Source: Labia minor (taxonomy: Eukaryota; Arthropoda; Insecta; Dermaptera; Spongiphoridae). From it: a DNA stretch of 64,000 nucleotides. The translations under genes and the position numbers were made by a program. The first letter of the stretch is position 1; the number at the start of each line of letters is the position of its first letter. Of this stretch, positions 34,721-47,500 are shown piece after piece. The notes below the pieces were generated by a model, which saw only the letters and a list, made by a program, of their open reading frames with translations, made no database searches and was not told the origin of the DNA. The DNA lies in assembly GCA_963082975.1 (NCBI GenBank), contig OY720347.1:29529398-29593397 (forward strand), given 5' to 3'.

Positions 34721-35917
34721 CATATTTATACTTGAAGTTCTTTTTAAGTTTTAAACTATGTATTTATCTATTTATCTATATGAGGCTACTGAGGATAATT
34801 CTTCCACATTTCTGCAGCCATTCTTATTCTGAATTACTTCCATCTAATTCTGTAAATTCTCTCAAATCTTTATATTGTCTGTCCAATGCCTCCATTCATG
34901 ATCTAGCCAAGTATTCCTAGAAATAAACTTTTTCTTCATCTATATGCACCACCCTGCCTCTCTCTTAGCAGTATTCTTGATATTATGATACGAATAACTG
35001 TGTTTGAAGATGTATAGAGGTCAAATAAATTCTGGTTATGTGATTTTTGTTGAGAATTCATTTTCTCTATATGTTCTCTTCGAAGTATTCTTTTTCAATT
35101 ACCCTTTTCTAAAATTCAAATTCAAATGTAAAAATTTCACAATGAAAATGTATGTAATATAATCAATATGAAATAATAAATCTTCCATACTATTATTTAA
35201 AATACTCGTAAATATATAATATTATTATTATATTCCTTAATAATGTTAATAGGTTAACACATAAATTGAAAAATGTGAAATGAATGTTCTCATCTCTCAA
35301 TTTTTAAATGATATTATATTTAATAGATTTTTAATTGTTAGTAATTAAATAAAATAAAATATTTGATTGAACCATAAAGGAATTGTTAATCTAAAATGTA
35401 TATAAATACATCTAAAGTTATTGGTGAAATTTCTGACATCTGCTTGAATGTTTTTGCCCGCTCTCTTGAGTAGCAAATAAAACTGTTTATTTGTTTAATT
35501 CATGTGACACTTGCAAAGCCGTACACTATTTATTCCCCCCGGCTAAAGTTCTCCAGGCTGTGTATCCACAACTTGTAGCACAGGATTCTCGTTTGCTGTT
35601 TAACACCCGACGTCCCCCGAGGGGCAAACGTCATCGCACTTGTCCCCAGGTTTTACATAAAGCGATGTTACAATCTTTATTATATAAATTTTATGCTATA
35701 TAAAGCTGGTCCAATAGATGATGGCTTTGCTTATGACATCATAATAACAGGCATCAAAAAAAAAAATATATATTAAAATCATTTTAAATATTTAAATATC
35801 TTTTTATAACCACAAAATATATTTAAAATTAATGTTTTATTCAGATGAAAGATTATTTTTTGTAAATAACAGCTTTAATAAAATATATTTACTAAATTAA
35901 ATAATAATAATAAATAG
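34721..35917. other. Spacer with a GC-richer patch at 35440-35660
   Basis: The patch holds CGACGTCCCCCGAGGGGCAA and similar but no recognisable product in the short frame at 35491-35703. The rest is AT-rich. Confidence 0.3.
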
Positions 35918-36289
35918 GAGTCGGCAATGAAAAACAACCTCTCTAAAACCAAGGTCTAAAAATGGAGAAAAAAATGGAGGATCAGTTTAAATTAGACCAA
36001 ATCGGTACATGTGAACTTCACCAACCGAAAAATAAATTATGTTCCAATAATACTCAACAACAAAATCATTCAATATGCCATTGAAGCAAAATACTTGGGA
36101 ATGACCCTAGATTCAAGGCTACTCTGGAAAGTTCATGTCAAAAAAAAGAGAGACGAAATTAATATAAAATATAGAAAAATGTATTGGCTAATGGGGCGTC
36201 ATTCAGTCCTGTCTATTGATAGCAAATTATTGCTATATAATCAGGTCCTAAAACCAGTGTGGACCTATGGTAGTCAGCTCTGCGCCTAA
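35918..36289 (+). pseudogene. Jockey-type LINE reverse transcriptase fragment
   Basis: The frame reads MKNNLSKTKV, a stop, KWRKKWRISLN, another stop (35993-35995), then TKSVHVNFTNRK. It continues without interruption through YLGMTLDSRLLWKVHV, RKMYWLMGRHS and LLLYNQVLKPVWTYGSQL. These are the palm-to-thumb and C-terminal RT motifs of jockey-like elements (normally ending TYGIQLWGC). Here the frame stops right after QLCA. The upstream RT core and endonuclease are absent, and no 3'UTR or tail is visible. An old fragment truncated at both ends. Confidence 0.9.
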
Positions 36290-36402
36290 AAGTATTTACC
36301 CATCCCTGAACTAATGACAAGTACTAAGCCCATGTAAATTGGGCTTATGAACAGCGTTACAACTCACTTGTATCAACTGTGTTCGTACTGTGAATGTAAA
36401 TA

Positions 36403-36733
36403 ATGTCCAATGAATTAGAGATAGCTGTCCGTTTTGAAGTTAGAACTATGATTAAATTTCTCAAGAAAGAAATGGACAGCCTTGCGATATTCATAGGTAA
36501 TTGAAGAAAGTGTAATAAATGAGTAGTTTGTTCTGCGCTGGTATGATAATATCAACTTGAGAAGGGAGAATACTCATGATAATTAGCGTTCGGGACGATC
36601 TTCAGTCATTAGGACAAATTGCTGAGATAAATTACCGAATCCACCTTATAGTCCAGTCTTGGTTCCTTCAGATTTTTATCTGGTTATAAAACTAAATGGT
36701 TTTTTGTCAGGAAAGAAATTTAACAAATACTAA
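36403..36733 (+). pseudogene. Decayed, internally deleted mariner transposase relic
   Basis: Three ordered fragments are recognisable. The first is the N-terminus MSNELEIAVRFEVRTMIKFL from 36403. The second, near 36555-36615, is LRRENTHDN, a stop, then RSGRSSVI (compare the usual GREDVHDEERSGRPSV). The third, at about 36646-36733, is PPYSPVLVPSDFYL followed by FLSGKKF (C-terminal D motif, with Asp to Val in SPD but the catalytic PSD kept). The catalytic middle is missing. It abuts the jockey fragment, so old mobile-element debris is stacked here. Confidence 0.7.
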
Positions 36734-37480
36734 AAGATGTTGTCTACTTTTCGAAGATTTTTTTTAGTTAATTTTTACATATTTGTTGAATAAGACAAAT
36801 TTGTATCTATTTAACAATTTTAATAAGTGATTATTTTATAAAATTTATAAAAATTTTATAAAAATTAAAAAGATAGATTGAATAATAATATAACCACAAT
36901 TAATATCATATTAATTTGTATTGATTAACTATTTTAATCTCACAGAAATTTCTGATTAAAATTTCATAACCCAAGTGATTGATTCCATCGATGATTGCAT
37001 ATAAATGAATATAAAATGACTCCATTTAGTATACATCACTTTCACTAAGCGTGTATTCTATTTATAATGTGAAATAACTACATATTTATGAAATAGAGAT
37101 AGAGATAGGAAAATAATATACCAATATGAAGCTTAATCAGAATGAGTTTTAATTAACCTTTTAACTGAAATATATACATTTTTATGAGGATTTCCCCCTT
37201 ATTATATATACTTATTTACATATATATATAAATCCCTAAAACCAAAGTAATTACCATTATCCCTATAATATTTCTTAACATTAACGATTATAAGTGGTTG
37301 ATTCTTTTAACGATGACACTTTTTATCTATCTCTGAGTTAGATTTTCTCTTCCGATTATTTCTCAAGGAAACCATATTAAATCTTTGACATGTTCTTGAA
37401 TACTACATGTATATTTAAATCACATAAATATCAATGTTTTATTTTTGATGTCTTAAGTCTCCCACTATAAAAAAAAATAT
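36734..37480. other. AT-rich spacer
   Basis: No gene or repeat family recognised. Confidence 0.4.
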
Positions 37481-37680
37481 GAGCTGTGGCCAGACACAGA
37501 ACCGACTGACGATTTGAAATAAATTCAAGCTGTACACATCTAGACGGACGGACAGACATACTAATATAAAAATACTTTTTTTCTGTAACAAAATGTATTA
37601 TGATTCGTGGAGATATGTAAAAATCTACACATGTGAAATGTGGTGTGAAAACAATACCTCCCTTACTATCGTCGGTCGGT
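37481..37680 (-). repeat. Interspersed repeat family B, copy 3 (short)
   Basis: Begins with the hairpin CTGTG-GCCAGA-CACAG (about 37483-37498) and ends CTTACTATCGTCGGTCGGT, the complement of the family start. The middle is deleted relative to copy 1. It retains GACGGACGGACAGACAT and TTCGTGGAGATATGTAAAAA. Confidence 0.7.
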
Positions 37681-39395
37681 AATAGAAATTAACTTTTCAA
37701 TAATTTTATATTCACTAAAAGTTTTAACGTATAATAGAAAAAAAAATTCAATTTCATAAAAATAAGTTTATATTTTTTATTTAAAAAAAAAAATTAATTC
37801 ATAAATATTGATAATCATAAAATTAAATAATTATCGAAATTTGAATTTGATTAATTATAATTATTGAATTAGGATATGTATTATTATAAATTTTATATAT
37901 ATACAATAAATTCATTTCAACTTACTTACGTATTATCGACTGCAGTTTTTTCTATGCTGACGTAGATATCTAAGGCATCTCCTAATTAATATCTTCAACG
38001 TCTTCCAGCCACCCATTCCATTTTGTCTCCAATTAAGAAGCTTCAACGAAAATTTTCAAAGATCACGTCCTCTGAAAACAAACTCGATAGCTTTCGATGA
38101 ATCTCAATGGAGTTAACTTTTATGGAATAAAAAAAAATATTGCAACAAATAAAGAATTCTATTATCGGGAATTTTTTAAAGATTATACTTACATGTGAAA
38201 ATACATTAATAATTAAAATTAATAATGTAGATTTTCCACACTGGTTTAAACTATGTGATCTAATTTAAATACATTCTATACCATTTAATTCACATATTTT
38301 CTAAGATTATGTTGAATTTAGCATCTTTAATGTTTATTAATATATTAAAATGATTAACATTATTTTATTATTATTATACAATACTTATAAAATTCCAATA
38401 GTGTGTAATAAATTAACACATTATATTCAACATATTAAGACTATATCATCGGTAAATTTAAGTTTATGATAAGCCAAAAATAACCCTGAAATTTCACATT
38501 ACACTTTGATTTAGAAAATATATATCAAAGAAAAACAATTATAAAGATTATATTTTTTCTTGTACTTAAATTATCTATTATTTTGTAAAAATATAATTGA
38601 ATAAGAAGTTTACATATTTTTTTTTCAAAAACTTTAAATGAGATTTTAAAAATCTATAGTATATTTTATTAAATAATATTTAACTATTATTTTATCAGTC
38701 TATGTTAAAGTAAATTATATAGTTTTGAATTTTCATTAAAGTGTTATTTTTTTTATTAAAGCATATATTTTTTTGTTCATTTAAAAAAAATACTCTCCCT
38801 CTGTCTCTGTAGAAACATGAATATCGAGAAAAATAGCTCAAACTATATTTCATCTCAAATAGCAATGTAATTATTTTTTTTAGATTTTATGTAACTAACC
38901 TATCTGACATCACTCATTAATTATTTCCGTAAATACATAATTTCAACAAAAATATTTTATCAAAATGAAACTAATAGAGATAGGAGCTTCTACAATTATT
39001 CTTTTAAGGCTAGGATATCAATGAATGATAGAATTAGTTTTATTATTTTTGTTTTAAAAAGAGGTGTGAGTGTTATTATTTAAATCATATTTTATCATTT
39101 ATAATAAGGTTCTTTAGAATTCTTTAGTGAATCATTTTTAGAAAATGTCTAAAAAATTAACAAACCATGACGAGTGTTATTTTTATACGCTTTTTATTAA
39201 CTTTACTTTTCTGTCTGTCTGTAATGTTCAAAATTTGTAATTGGATTTTAATCCACTTCTAGTTGAGCGTTTACGACCAAATTTGAAACATATTATATTG
39301 AAAGTCGATGACACTGCAATAATCAAAAATTAATAATTTGAATTTTTAAAAAATACGGATTTTTAAAATTTGTGAATTAAAATAAAAAAGTCGAA
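37681..39395. other. AT-rich spacer
   Basis: Long A/T-rich sequence; no supported gene, RNA or repeat family. Confidence 0.4.
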
Positions 39396-39800
39396 TTGGC
39401 AGTCGTGGGACTGGCCGACAGAAGTGAAAACTTGTGCGTAAGAAATTTGAAAGCAGACGGAATGCGCACCAGCTTCACGAGAAAAATGAAATTTATATAC
39501 GTATATATATATATATATATAAAATTCATAATTATTTTTTTCAGCAAACTGATTATTATTACAAAAATATTAAAAATACGATGTGTATGAATATATATAT
39601 ATATGTCTGTCTGTCTGTCTGTGTGTGTGTGTGTGTGTCTGTCAAATACTCAAAAACTACCCGTCCGATTGCGATGAAACTTTCAGGGATTGTTGTGGGC
39701 GTCCCAGGGAAGGTTTTAGTGTAGTTAAATCCAAAATTAATTTATCCAAAATTAATTTAAATAGTAATATTTTGGTAAAAGTCTATTTATGGTTACCATG
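39396..39800 (+). repeat. Microsatellite-centred interspersed repeat (family C)
   Basis: (TA)n at about 39500-39521, then TCTG repeats, (TG)n (39604-39640) and a unique block CAAAAACTACCCGTCCGATT followed by GCGATGAAACTTTCAGGG. The order of microsatellite then a GATGAAAnTTT motif parallels families A and B. Only one copy is present here, so family status is inferred. The overlapping frames across it are not genes. Confidence 0.4.
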
Positions 39801-40144
39801 GTTACATTGAAAAATTTACAATAAATAAATAAAAATAATTGGAAATCTTTTCAACTTATTATTTTGATAAATTTTATTAATATTTTTAATTTTTTTTAAA
39901 CTGCCAAAAATAACATACCCATAATAATAGTTGTAATAAAAATAAAAATATAAATCACAATGTAAGTAAAATATTGAATCGTTTTATTTATATTGTTTCA
40001 ATTATTGTTTGAATATTTATTAAATTTATATATAGATTAATTTACATGTTTAAATGTATATTTAATAAATTTATTTATTGATTCTTAATATTAATAATTC
40101 CAATTACTTTCTTGAAATTTTTTTTTATTTAAAAGCATATTTAG
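39801..40144. other. AT-rich spacer
   Basis: No gene or repeat recognised. Confidence 0.4.
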
Positions 40145-40668
40145 CATATCTCGCAAATTTGAATTGGATTAAATAACATATATTAATTTAAATTAAATTA
40201 AATTAATTCAATTATAAATTAAAATTAATAAATAATATTTATTAAACCAGGGAAAGTTTGGCTCTCTTTTGATGGCACCACGTCACGTGTTGGCGCGTGA
40301 GATTTCCAGTGTTAAAAAATTAATTCTGGTACTTTCAGCAATTCAATTTTCGATGTTGAGATTTTGATGTTTTTGATGTTATAAATAATATTTATTAAAT
40401 TATAATTTAATTAATTTAATTTAATTTAAATTAATAAATATTATTTAATCAAATTCAAATTTGCGAGATAGTCGAGTGGATAGTGGAGTGTTTGGCTCTT
40501 TGTTGATGGCACCACGTCACGTGTTGGCGCGTGAGATTTCCAGTGTAAAAAAATTAATTCTGGTACTTTCAGCGATTCTATCAGGCTGAAATTCTATATA
40601 TAGCAGTTTTATACAATTATTAATCATGTGAAAAATTATCAAACATATATCTTTATTTTTACAGTCAC
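40145..40668. repeat. Repeat family A, rearranged composite copy
   Basis: Three pieces are joined: a plus-strand 5' half (40145-40365, lacking the first 20 or so bases), a minus-strand 5' end (about 40383-40485), and a second plus-strand internal piece (about 40487-40668). The first two place the AT-rich blocks in inverted orientation, giving a potential hairpin of about 100-nt arms. This same junction pattern recurs at 55124. Confidence 0.8.
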
Positions 40669-41106
40669 ACACACACACACAAACATATTTAAAAATTAAT
40701 TTATTAAAATATATATTATATAATATATTATATATAGTATATAATTTAATATATATATATATATATATATTCTGAAATTAATTTTAAATTATATAAATAT
40801 ATTAGAAATTAATTTAATATAATTTAACACATAATAATATATTAAAATATTTTATTTTATATATACATAATTTAGTAATACTGATTATTAATGTAAATAT
40901 AAATAATAATATTTAATATGGCAAATATGTAAAATTTCGTAAAGAATGTATCAGAAGTTTAGTGTCTAACATTCTGGCGTATTGCGCATGCGTATATCGG
41001 TCGGTCGGTCGGGTCGGTGTCGTTTTGGAATCTCACGCGAAATCTATATTTTTTCCCCATCCCGCAAAAGTGCTCAACGCCGCTAAAGAAGTTTTCACTT
41101 CAAAAA
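40314..41106 (+). repeat. Left direct repeat bracketing the satellite (about 790 bp)
   Basis: Corresponds to 55124-55912 at an offset of about 14,810 bp, with only a few substitutions and one AT-microsatellite length difference. It contains the rearranged A element and then an AT block. The last 150 bp are unique GC-richer sequence with GCGCATGCGT and four CGGT units (TCGGTCGGTCGGTCGGGTCG). It ends at CACTTCAAAAA in both copies. Confidence 0.92.
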
Positions 41107-41501
41107 AAATTCTCCCGACTGATTCTTTTATAATAATCTTTGTTTTTTTGTTTTATTTGTATATATTTATAATTTAATTAGGGTCATTTTTCAATTTCCC
41201 ATTCTTTGATACACCCACGAACAATTCGAATGATTGACAATCTTTTCAAAATATTGGTTTTGTTGAAATAAAAAAAAAAAAAAAAATATATTTTTTAAAT
41301 AATAAAATAAATATTATATAGGGGAAAATATCATTTCTATTCAATATTATAGCAAAATATTTACTATTTTATTTTATTTTCTCAATATTTTTATTTTTAT
41401 TGAAGAGTAATTTATATTTATTTTACATGCCTGAATCACATTTGAAATGATATTAGATCTATTTTTTTTTTACTTTTATTTATAAAAAATCGCTTTTCCG
41501 T
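41107..41501. other. AT-rich spacer
   Basis: Unique sequence between the left direct repeat and the A copy; poly(A) at about 41269-41286. Confidence 0.4.
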
Positions 41502-41893
41502 TGAGATTTTGATGTTTTTATACGTTTTGAAGGTTCCTGAATCATTTTCACTAAGGTTGAGAAAAATGTATGTGTGTGTGTTTATGTGAGTATGTAGACA
41601 AGATTACGGAATTACAAGATTCAGCTAGAATAATGAAATTTAGTACACGAACATTATTCAAAATTCGTAGTTTTATATCAACTTGTTAGAAAAATAACTC
41701 AATCGGATGAGTGTCATTAGTTACCACGTTTTAATTTTTTTTCCTCTAAACTGACCGTAAAAATAAAGGTATATGTTTGATAGTTTTTCACGTGATTAAA
41801 AATTGTATAAAACTACTATATATAGAAATTCAGCTTGATTGAATAGCTGAAAGTACCGGTATTAAATTTTTACAACTACAAATCTCGCGCCAG
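41502..41893 (-). repeat. Repeat family A, copy 6, cut by the satellite
   Basis: Minus-strand copy from TTGAGATTTTGATG through the TATA-like and CTGAAAGTACC blocks. It stops at AATCTCGCGCCAGC, where the satellite begins. The rest of the element (the CACGTG block and 5' end) does not appear beyond the array in this orientation. Confidence 0.85.
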
Positions 41894-42775
41894 CTTTCCT
41901 CTGTGTTTTGGCTGAGTTTTGTTTGTGTTTCCTCTGAGTTTTAATTCTGTTTCGTCTGTGTTTTTTATTTGTGTTTTGTTTAGTTTGTGTTGCCTGTGTT
42001 GTGTTTTGTATGAGTTTTGTCTGAGTTTCCTCTGTGTTTTGGCTGAGTTACCTCTGTGTTTTGGATGAGTTTACTCTGTGTTTTGGCTGTGTTTTGTCTG
42101 AGTTTCCTCTGTGTTTCCTCTGTGTTTTGTCTGAGTTTCCTGTGTGTTTCCTCTGTGTTTCCTCTGTGTTTGGCTGAGTTTTGTTTGTGTTTTTTCTGTG
42201 TTTTGGCTGAGTTTCCTCTGTGTTTTGGCTGTGTTTTATCTGAGTTTCCTTTATGTTTTGGCTGTGTTTTATCTGAGTTTCCTCTATGTTTTGGCTGAGT
42301 TTTGTTTGTGTTTCCTCTGTGTTTTGGCTGTGTTTTGTCTGAGTTTTGGCTTTGTTTTGTCTGAGTTTCCTCTGTGTTTCCTCTGTGTTTTGTTTGGGTT
42401 TTGTCTGAGTTTCCTCTGTCTTTTGGCTGTGTTTCCTCTGTGTTTCCTCTGTGTTTTTTCTGAGTTTTGTTTGTGTTTTCTCTGTGTTTTGTCTGAGTTT
42501 ACTCTGTGTTTTGGCTGTGTTTTGGCTGAGTTTCCTCTGTGTTTGGCTGAGTTTTGTTTGTGTTTCCTCTGTGTTTTGGCTGTGTTTTGGCTGAGTTTTG
42601 TTTGTGTTTCCTCTGTGTTTTGGCTTTGTTTTATCTGAGTTTCCTCTGTGTTTTGGCTGTTTTTTGTTTGTGTATCTTCTGTGTTTTGGCTGTGTTTTAT
42701 CTGAGTTTCCTCTGTGTTTTGGCTGAGTTTTGTTTGTGTTTCCTCTAAGTTTTGGCCGTGTTTCGGCTGAGTTTC

Positions 42776-43932
42776 CTCTGTGTTTTGGCTGTGTTTTGTC
42801 TGAGTTTCCTCTGTGTTTTGGCTCAGTTTTGTTTGGGTTTTGTTTGTGTTTCCTCTGTGTTTTGGCTGTGTTTTGTTTGTGTTTCCTATGTGTTTTGGCT
42901 GAGTTTCCTCTGTGTTTTTGCTGTGTTTTGTCTGAGTTTCCTCTGTCTTTTGGCTGTGTTTCCTCTGTGTTTCCTCTGTGTTTTTTCTGAGTTTTGTTTG
43001 TGTTTTCTCTGTGTTTTGTCTGAGTTTACTCTGTGTTTTGGTTGTGTTTTGGCTGTGTTTTGTCTGAGTTTCCTCTGTGTTTCCTCTGTGTTTTGTCTGA
43101 GTTTCCTCTGTGTTTCCTCTGTGTTTTGGCTGTGTTTTGTCTGAGTTTCCTCTGTGTTTCCTCTGTGTTTTGTCTGAGTTTCCTCTGTGTTTTGGCTGTG
43201 TTTTGTTTGTGTTTCCTCTGTGTTTTTTCTGAGTTTTGTTTGTGTTTTCTCTGTGTTTTGTCTGAGTTTACTCTGTGTTTTGGCTGAGTCTTGTTTATGT
43301 TTTGTTTATGTTTCTTCTGTGTTTTGGCTGTGTTTTGTCTGAGTTTCCTCTGTGTTTTCTCTGTGTTTTAGCTGAGTATCCTCTGTGTTTTGTTTGTGTT
43401 TCCTCTGTGTTTTGTCTGAGTTTACTCTGTGTTTTGGCTGAGTTTTGTTTATGTTTAGTTTATGTTTCTTCTGTGTTTTGTCTGAGTTTCCTCTGTGTTT
43501 TGGCTGTGTTTTGGCTGAGTTTCCTCTGTGTTTTGTTTGTGTTTCCTCTGTGTTTTGGCTGTGTTTTGTCTGAGTTTTTTCTGAGTTTTGTTTGTGTTTT
43601 CTCTGTGTTTTGGCTGAGTTTTGTTTGTGTTTCCTCTGTATTTTTTCTGAGTTTTGTCTGAGTTTCCTCTGTGTTTTGGCTGAGTTTCCTCTGTGTTTTG
43701 GCTGTGTTTTGTCTGAGTTTCCTTTGTGTTTCCTCTGTGTTTCCTCTGTGTTTGGTTTGTTTTTCCTTTGTGTTTTGGCTGTGTTTTATCTGAGTTTCCT
43801 CTATGTTTTGGCTGAGTTTTGTTTGTGTTTCCTCTGTGTTTTGGCTGTGTTTTGTCTGAGTTTCCTGTGTTTTGGCTCTGTTTTATCTGAGTTTCCTCTG
43901 TGTTTTGGCTGAGTTTTGTTTGTGTTTCCTCT
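42776..43932. repeat. Higher-order duplication inside the satellite (copy at 46697-47853)
   Basis: About 1.16 kb of unit order recurs at a constant offset of 3,921 bp, bounded by differing units on both sides (TTTCCTC against TTTACTC at the left; CTGTG against CTAAG at the right). Part of this block (from about 43592) occurs once more near 45172. Confidence 0.85.
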
Positions 43933-44529
43933 GTGTTTTGGCTGTGTTTTGTCTGAGTTTTGTTTATGTTTAGTTTATGTTTCTTCTGTGTTTCCTCTGT
44001 GTTTTGGTTGTGTTTTGTCTGTGTTTTGTTTGTGTTTCCTCTGTGTTTTGGTTGTGTTTTGTCTGAGTTTTGTTTGTGTTTCCTCTGTGTTTTTTCTGAG
44101 TTTTGTTTGTGTTTCCTCTGTGTTTTTTCTGAGTTTTGTTTGTGTTTCCTCTGTGTTTTGGCTGAGTTTACTCTCTGTTTTGGCTGTGTTTTGTTTGTAT
44201 TTCCTCTGTGTTTTGGCTGAGTTTCCTCTGTGTTTTGGCTGTGTTTTGTTTGTGTTTCCTCTGTGTTTTGTCTGAGTTTCCTCTGTGTTTCCTCTGTGTT
44301 TTGTTTGTGTTTCCTCTGTGTTTTGGCTGAGTTTTGTTTGTGTTTCCTCTGTGTTTCCTCTGTGTTTTGGCTGAGTTTTGTTTGTGTTTCCTCTAAGTTT
44401 TGGCCGTGTTTCGGCTGAGTTTCCTCTGTGTTTTGGCTGTGTTTCCTCTGTGTTTCCTCTGTGTTTTTTCTGAGTTTTGTTTGTGTTTTCTCTGTGTTTT
44501 GTCTGAGTTTCCTCTGTGTTTTGGCTGTG

Positions 44530-47500
44530 TTTTGTCTGAGTTTCCTCTGTGTTTCCTCTTTGTTTTGTTTGTGTTTCCTCTGTGTTTTGGCTGTGTTTTG
44601 TCTGAGTTTCCTGTGTTTTGGCTGTGTTTTATCTGAGTTTCCTCTGTGTTTCCTCTGTGTTTTGTCTGAGTTTCATCTGTGTTTCCTCTGTGTTTTGGCT
44701 GTGTTTTGTCTGAGTTTCCTCTGTGTTTCCTCTGTGTTTTGTCTGAGTTTCCTCTGTGTTTTGGCTGTGTTTTGTTTGTGTTTCCTCTGTGTTTTTTCTG
44801 AGTTTTGTTTGTGTTTTCTCTGTGTTTTGTCTGAGTTTACTCTGTGTTTTGTCTGAGTTTTGTTTATGTTTTGTTTATGTTTCTTCTGTGTTTTGGCTGT
44901 GTTTTGTCTGAGTTTCCTCTGTGTTTCCTCTGTGTTTTAGCTGAGTATCCTCTGTGTTTTGTTTGTGTTTCCTCTGTGTTTTGTCTGAGTTTACTCTGTG
45001 TTTTGGCTGAGTTTTGTTTATGTTTAGTTTATGTTTCTTCTGTGTTTTGTCTGTGTTTTGTCTGAGTTTCCTCTGTGTTTTGGCTGTGTTTTGGCTGAGT
45101 TTCCTCTGTGTTTTGTTTGTGTTTCCTCTGTGTTTTGGCTGTGTTTTGTCTGAGTTTTTTCTGAGTTTTGTTTGTGTTTTCTCTGTGTTTTGGCTGAGTT
45201 TTGTTTGTGTTTCCTCTGTATTTTTTCTGAGTTTTGTCTGAGTTTCCTCTGTGTTTTGGCTGAGTTTCCTCTGTGTTTTGGCTGTGTTTTGTCTGAGTTT
45301 CCTTTGTGTTTCCTCTGTGTTTCCTCTGTGTTTGGTTTGTTTTTCCTTTGTGTTTTGGCTGTGTTTTATCTTAGTTTCCTCTATGTTTTGGCTGAGTTTT
45401 GTTTGTGTTTCCTCTGTGTTTTGGCTGTGTTTTGTCTGAGTTTCCTGTGTTTTGGCTCTGTTTTATCTGAGTTTCCTCTGTGTTTTGGCTGAGTTTTGTT
45501 TGTGTTTCCTCTGTGTTTTGGCTGTGTTTTGTCTGAGTTTTGTTTGTGTTTCCTCTGTGTTTTGGCTGAGTTTACTCTCTGTTTTGGCTGTGTTTTGTTT
45601 GTATTTCCTCTGTGTTTTGGCTGAGTTTCCTCTGTGTTTTGGCTGTGTTTTGTTTGTGTTTCCTCTGTGTTTTGTCTGAGTTTCCTCTGTGTTTCCTCTG
45701 TGTTTTGTTTGTGTTTCCTCTGTGTTTTTGCTGAGTTTTGTTTGTGTTTCCTCTGTGTTTTGGCTGAGTTTCCTCTGTGTTTCCTCTGTGTTTTGGCTGA
45801 GTTTTGTTTGTGTTTCCTCTAAGTTTTGGCCGTGTTTCGGCTGAGTTTCCTCTGTGTTTTGGCTGTGTTTTGTCTGAGTTTTGGCTGTGTTTTGTCTGAG
45901 TTTCCTCTGTGTTTCCTCTGTGTTTTGTTTGGGTTTCGTCTGAGTTTCCTCTGTGTTTTGGCTGTGTTTTGTCTGAGTTTCCTCTGTGTTTTGGCTGTGT
46001 TTTGTCTGAGTTTCCTCTGTCTTTTGGCTGAGTTTCCTCTGTGTTTCCTCTGTGTTTTTTCTGAGTTTTGTTTGTGTTTTCTCTGTGTTTTGTCTGAGTT
46101 TACTCTGTGTTTTGGCTGTGTTTTGGCTGTGTTTCCTCTGTGTTTTGGCTGTGTTTTGTCTGAGTTTCCTCTGTGTTTCCTCTTTGTTTTGGCTGAGTTT
46201 CCTCTGTGTTTTGGCTCAGTTTACTCTGTGTTTTGGCTCAGTTTTGTTTGAGTTTTGTTTGTGTTTCCTCTGTGTTTTGGCTGTGTTTTGTTTGTGTTTC
46301 CTCTGTGTTTTGGCTGAGTTTCCTCTGTGTTTTGGCTGAGTTTTGTTTGTGTTTCCTCTGTGTTTTGGCCGTGTTTTGGCTGAGTTTCCTCTGTGTTTTG
46401 GCTGTGTTTTGTCTGAGTTTCCTCTGTGTTTTGGATGAGTTTACTCTGTGTTTTGGCTGTGTTTTGTTTGTGTTTCCTCTGTGTTTCCTCTGTGTTTTCG
46501 CTGAGTTTCCTCTGTGTTTTGGCCGTGTTTTGGGTGAGTTTCCTCTGTGTTTTGGCTGTGTTTTGTCTGAGTTTCCTCTGTGTTTTGGCTGTGTTTTGTC
46601 TGAGTTTCCTCTGTCTTTTGGCTGTGTTTCCTCTGTGTTTCCTCTGTGTTTTTTCTGAGTTTTGTTTGTGTTTTCTCTGTGTTTTGTCTGAGTTTACTCT
46701 GTGTTTTGGCTGTGTTTTGTCTGAGTTTCCTCTGTGTTTTGGCTCAGTTTTGTTTGGGTTTTGTTTGTGTTTCCTCTGTGTTTTGGCTGTGTTTTGTTTG
46801 TGTTTCCTATGTGTTTTGGCTGAGTTTCCTCTGTGTTTTTGCTGTGTTTTGTCTGAGTTTCCTCTGTCTTTTGGCTGTGTTTCCTCTGTGTTTCCTCTGT
46901 GTTTTTTCTGAGTTTTGTTTGTGTTTTCTCTGTGTTTTGTCTGAGTTTACTCTGTGTTTTGGTTGTGTTTTGGCTGTGTTTTGTCTGAGTTTCCTCTGTG
47001 TTTCCTCTGTGTTTTGTCTGAGTTTCCTCTGTGTTTCCTCTGTGTTTTGGCTGTGTTTTGTCTGAGTTTCCTCTGTGTTTCCTCTGTGTTTTGTCTGAGT
47101 TTCCTCTGTGTTTTGGCTGTGTTTTGTTTGTGTTTCCTCTGTGTTTTTTCTGAGTTTTGTTTGTGTTTTCTCTGTGTTTTGTCTGAGTTTACTCTGTGTT
47201 TTGGCTGAGTCTTGTTTATGTTTTGTTTATGTTTCTTCTGTGTTTTGGCTGTGTTTTGTCTGAGTTTCCTCTGTGTTTTCTCTGTGTTTTAGCTGAGTAT
47301 CCTCTGTGTTTTGTTTGTGTTTCCTCTGTGTTTTGTCTGAGTTTACTCTGTGTTTTGGCTGAGTTTTGTTTATGTTTAGTTTATGTTTCTTCTGTGTTTT
47401 GTCTGAGTTTCCTCTGTGTTTTGGCTGTGTTTTGGCTGAGTTTCCTCTGTGTTTTGTTTGTGTTTCCTCTGTGTTTTGGCTGTGTTTTGTCTGAGTTTTT

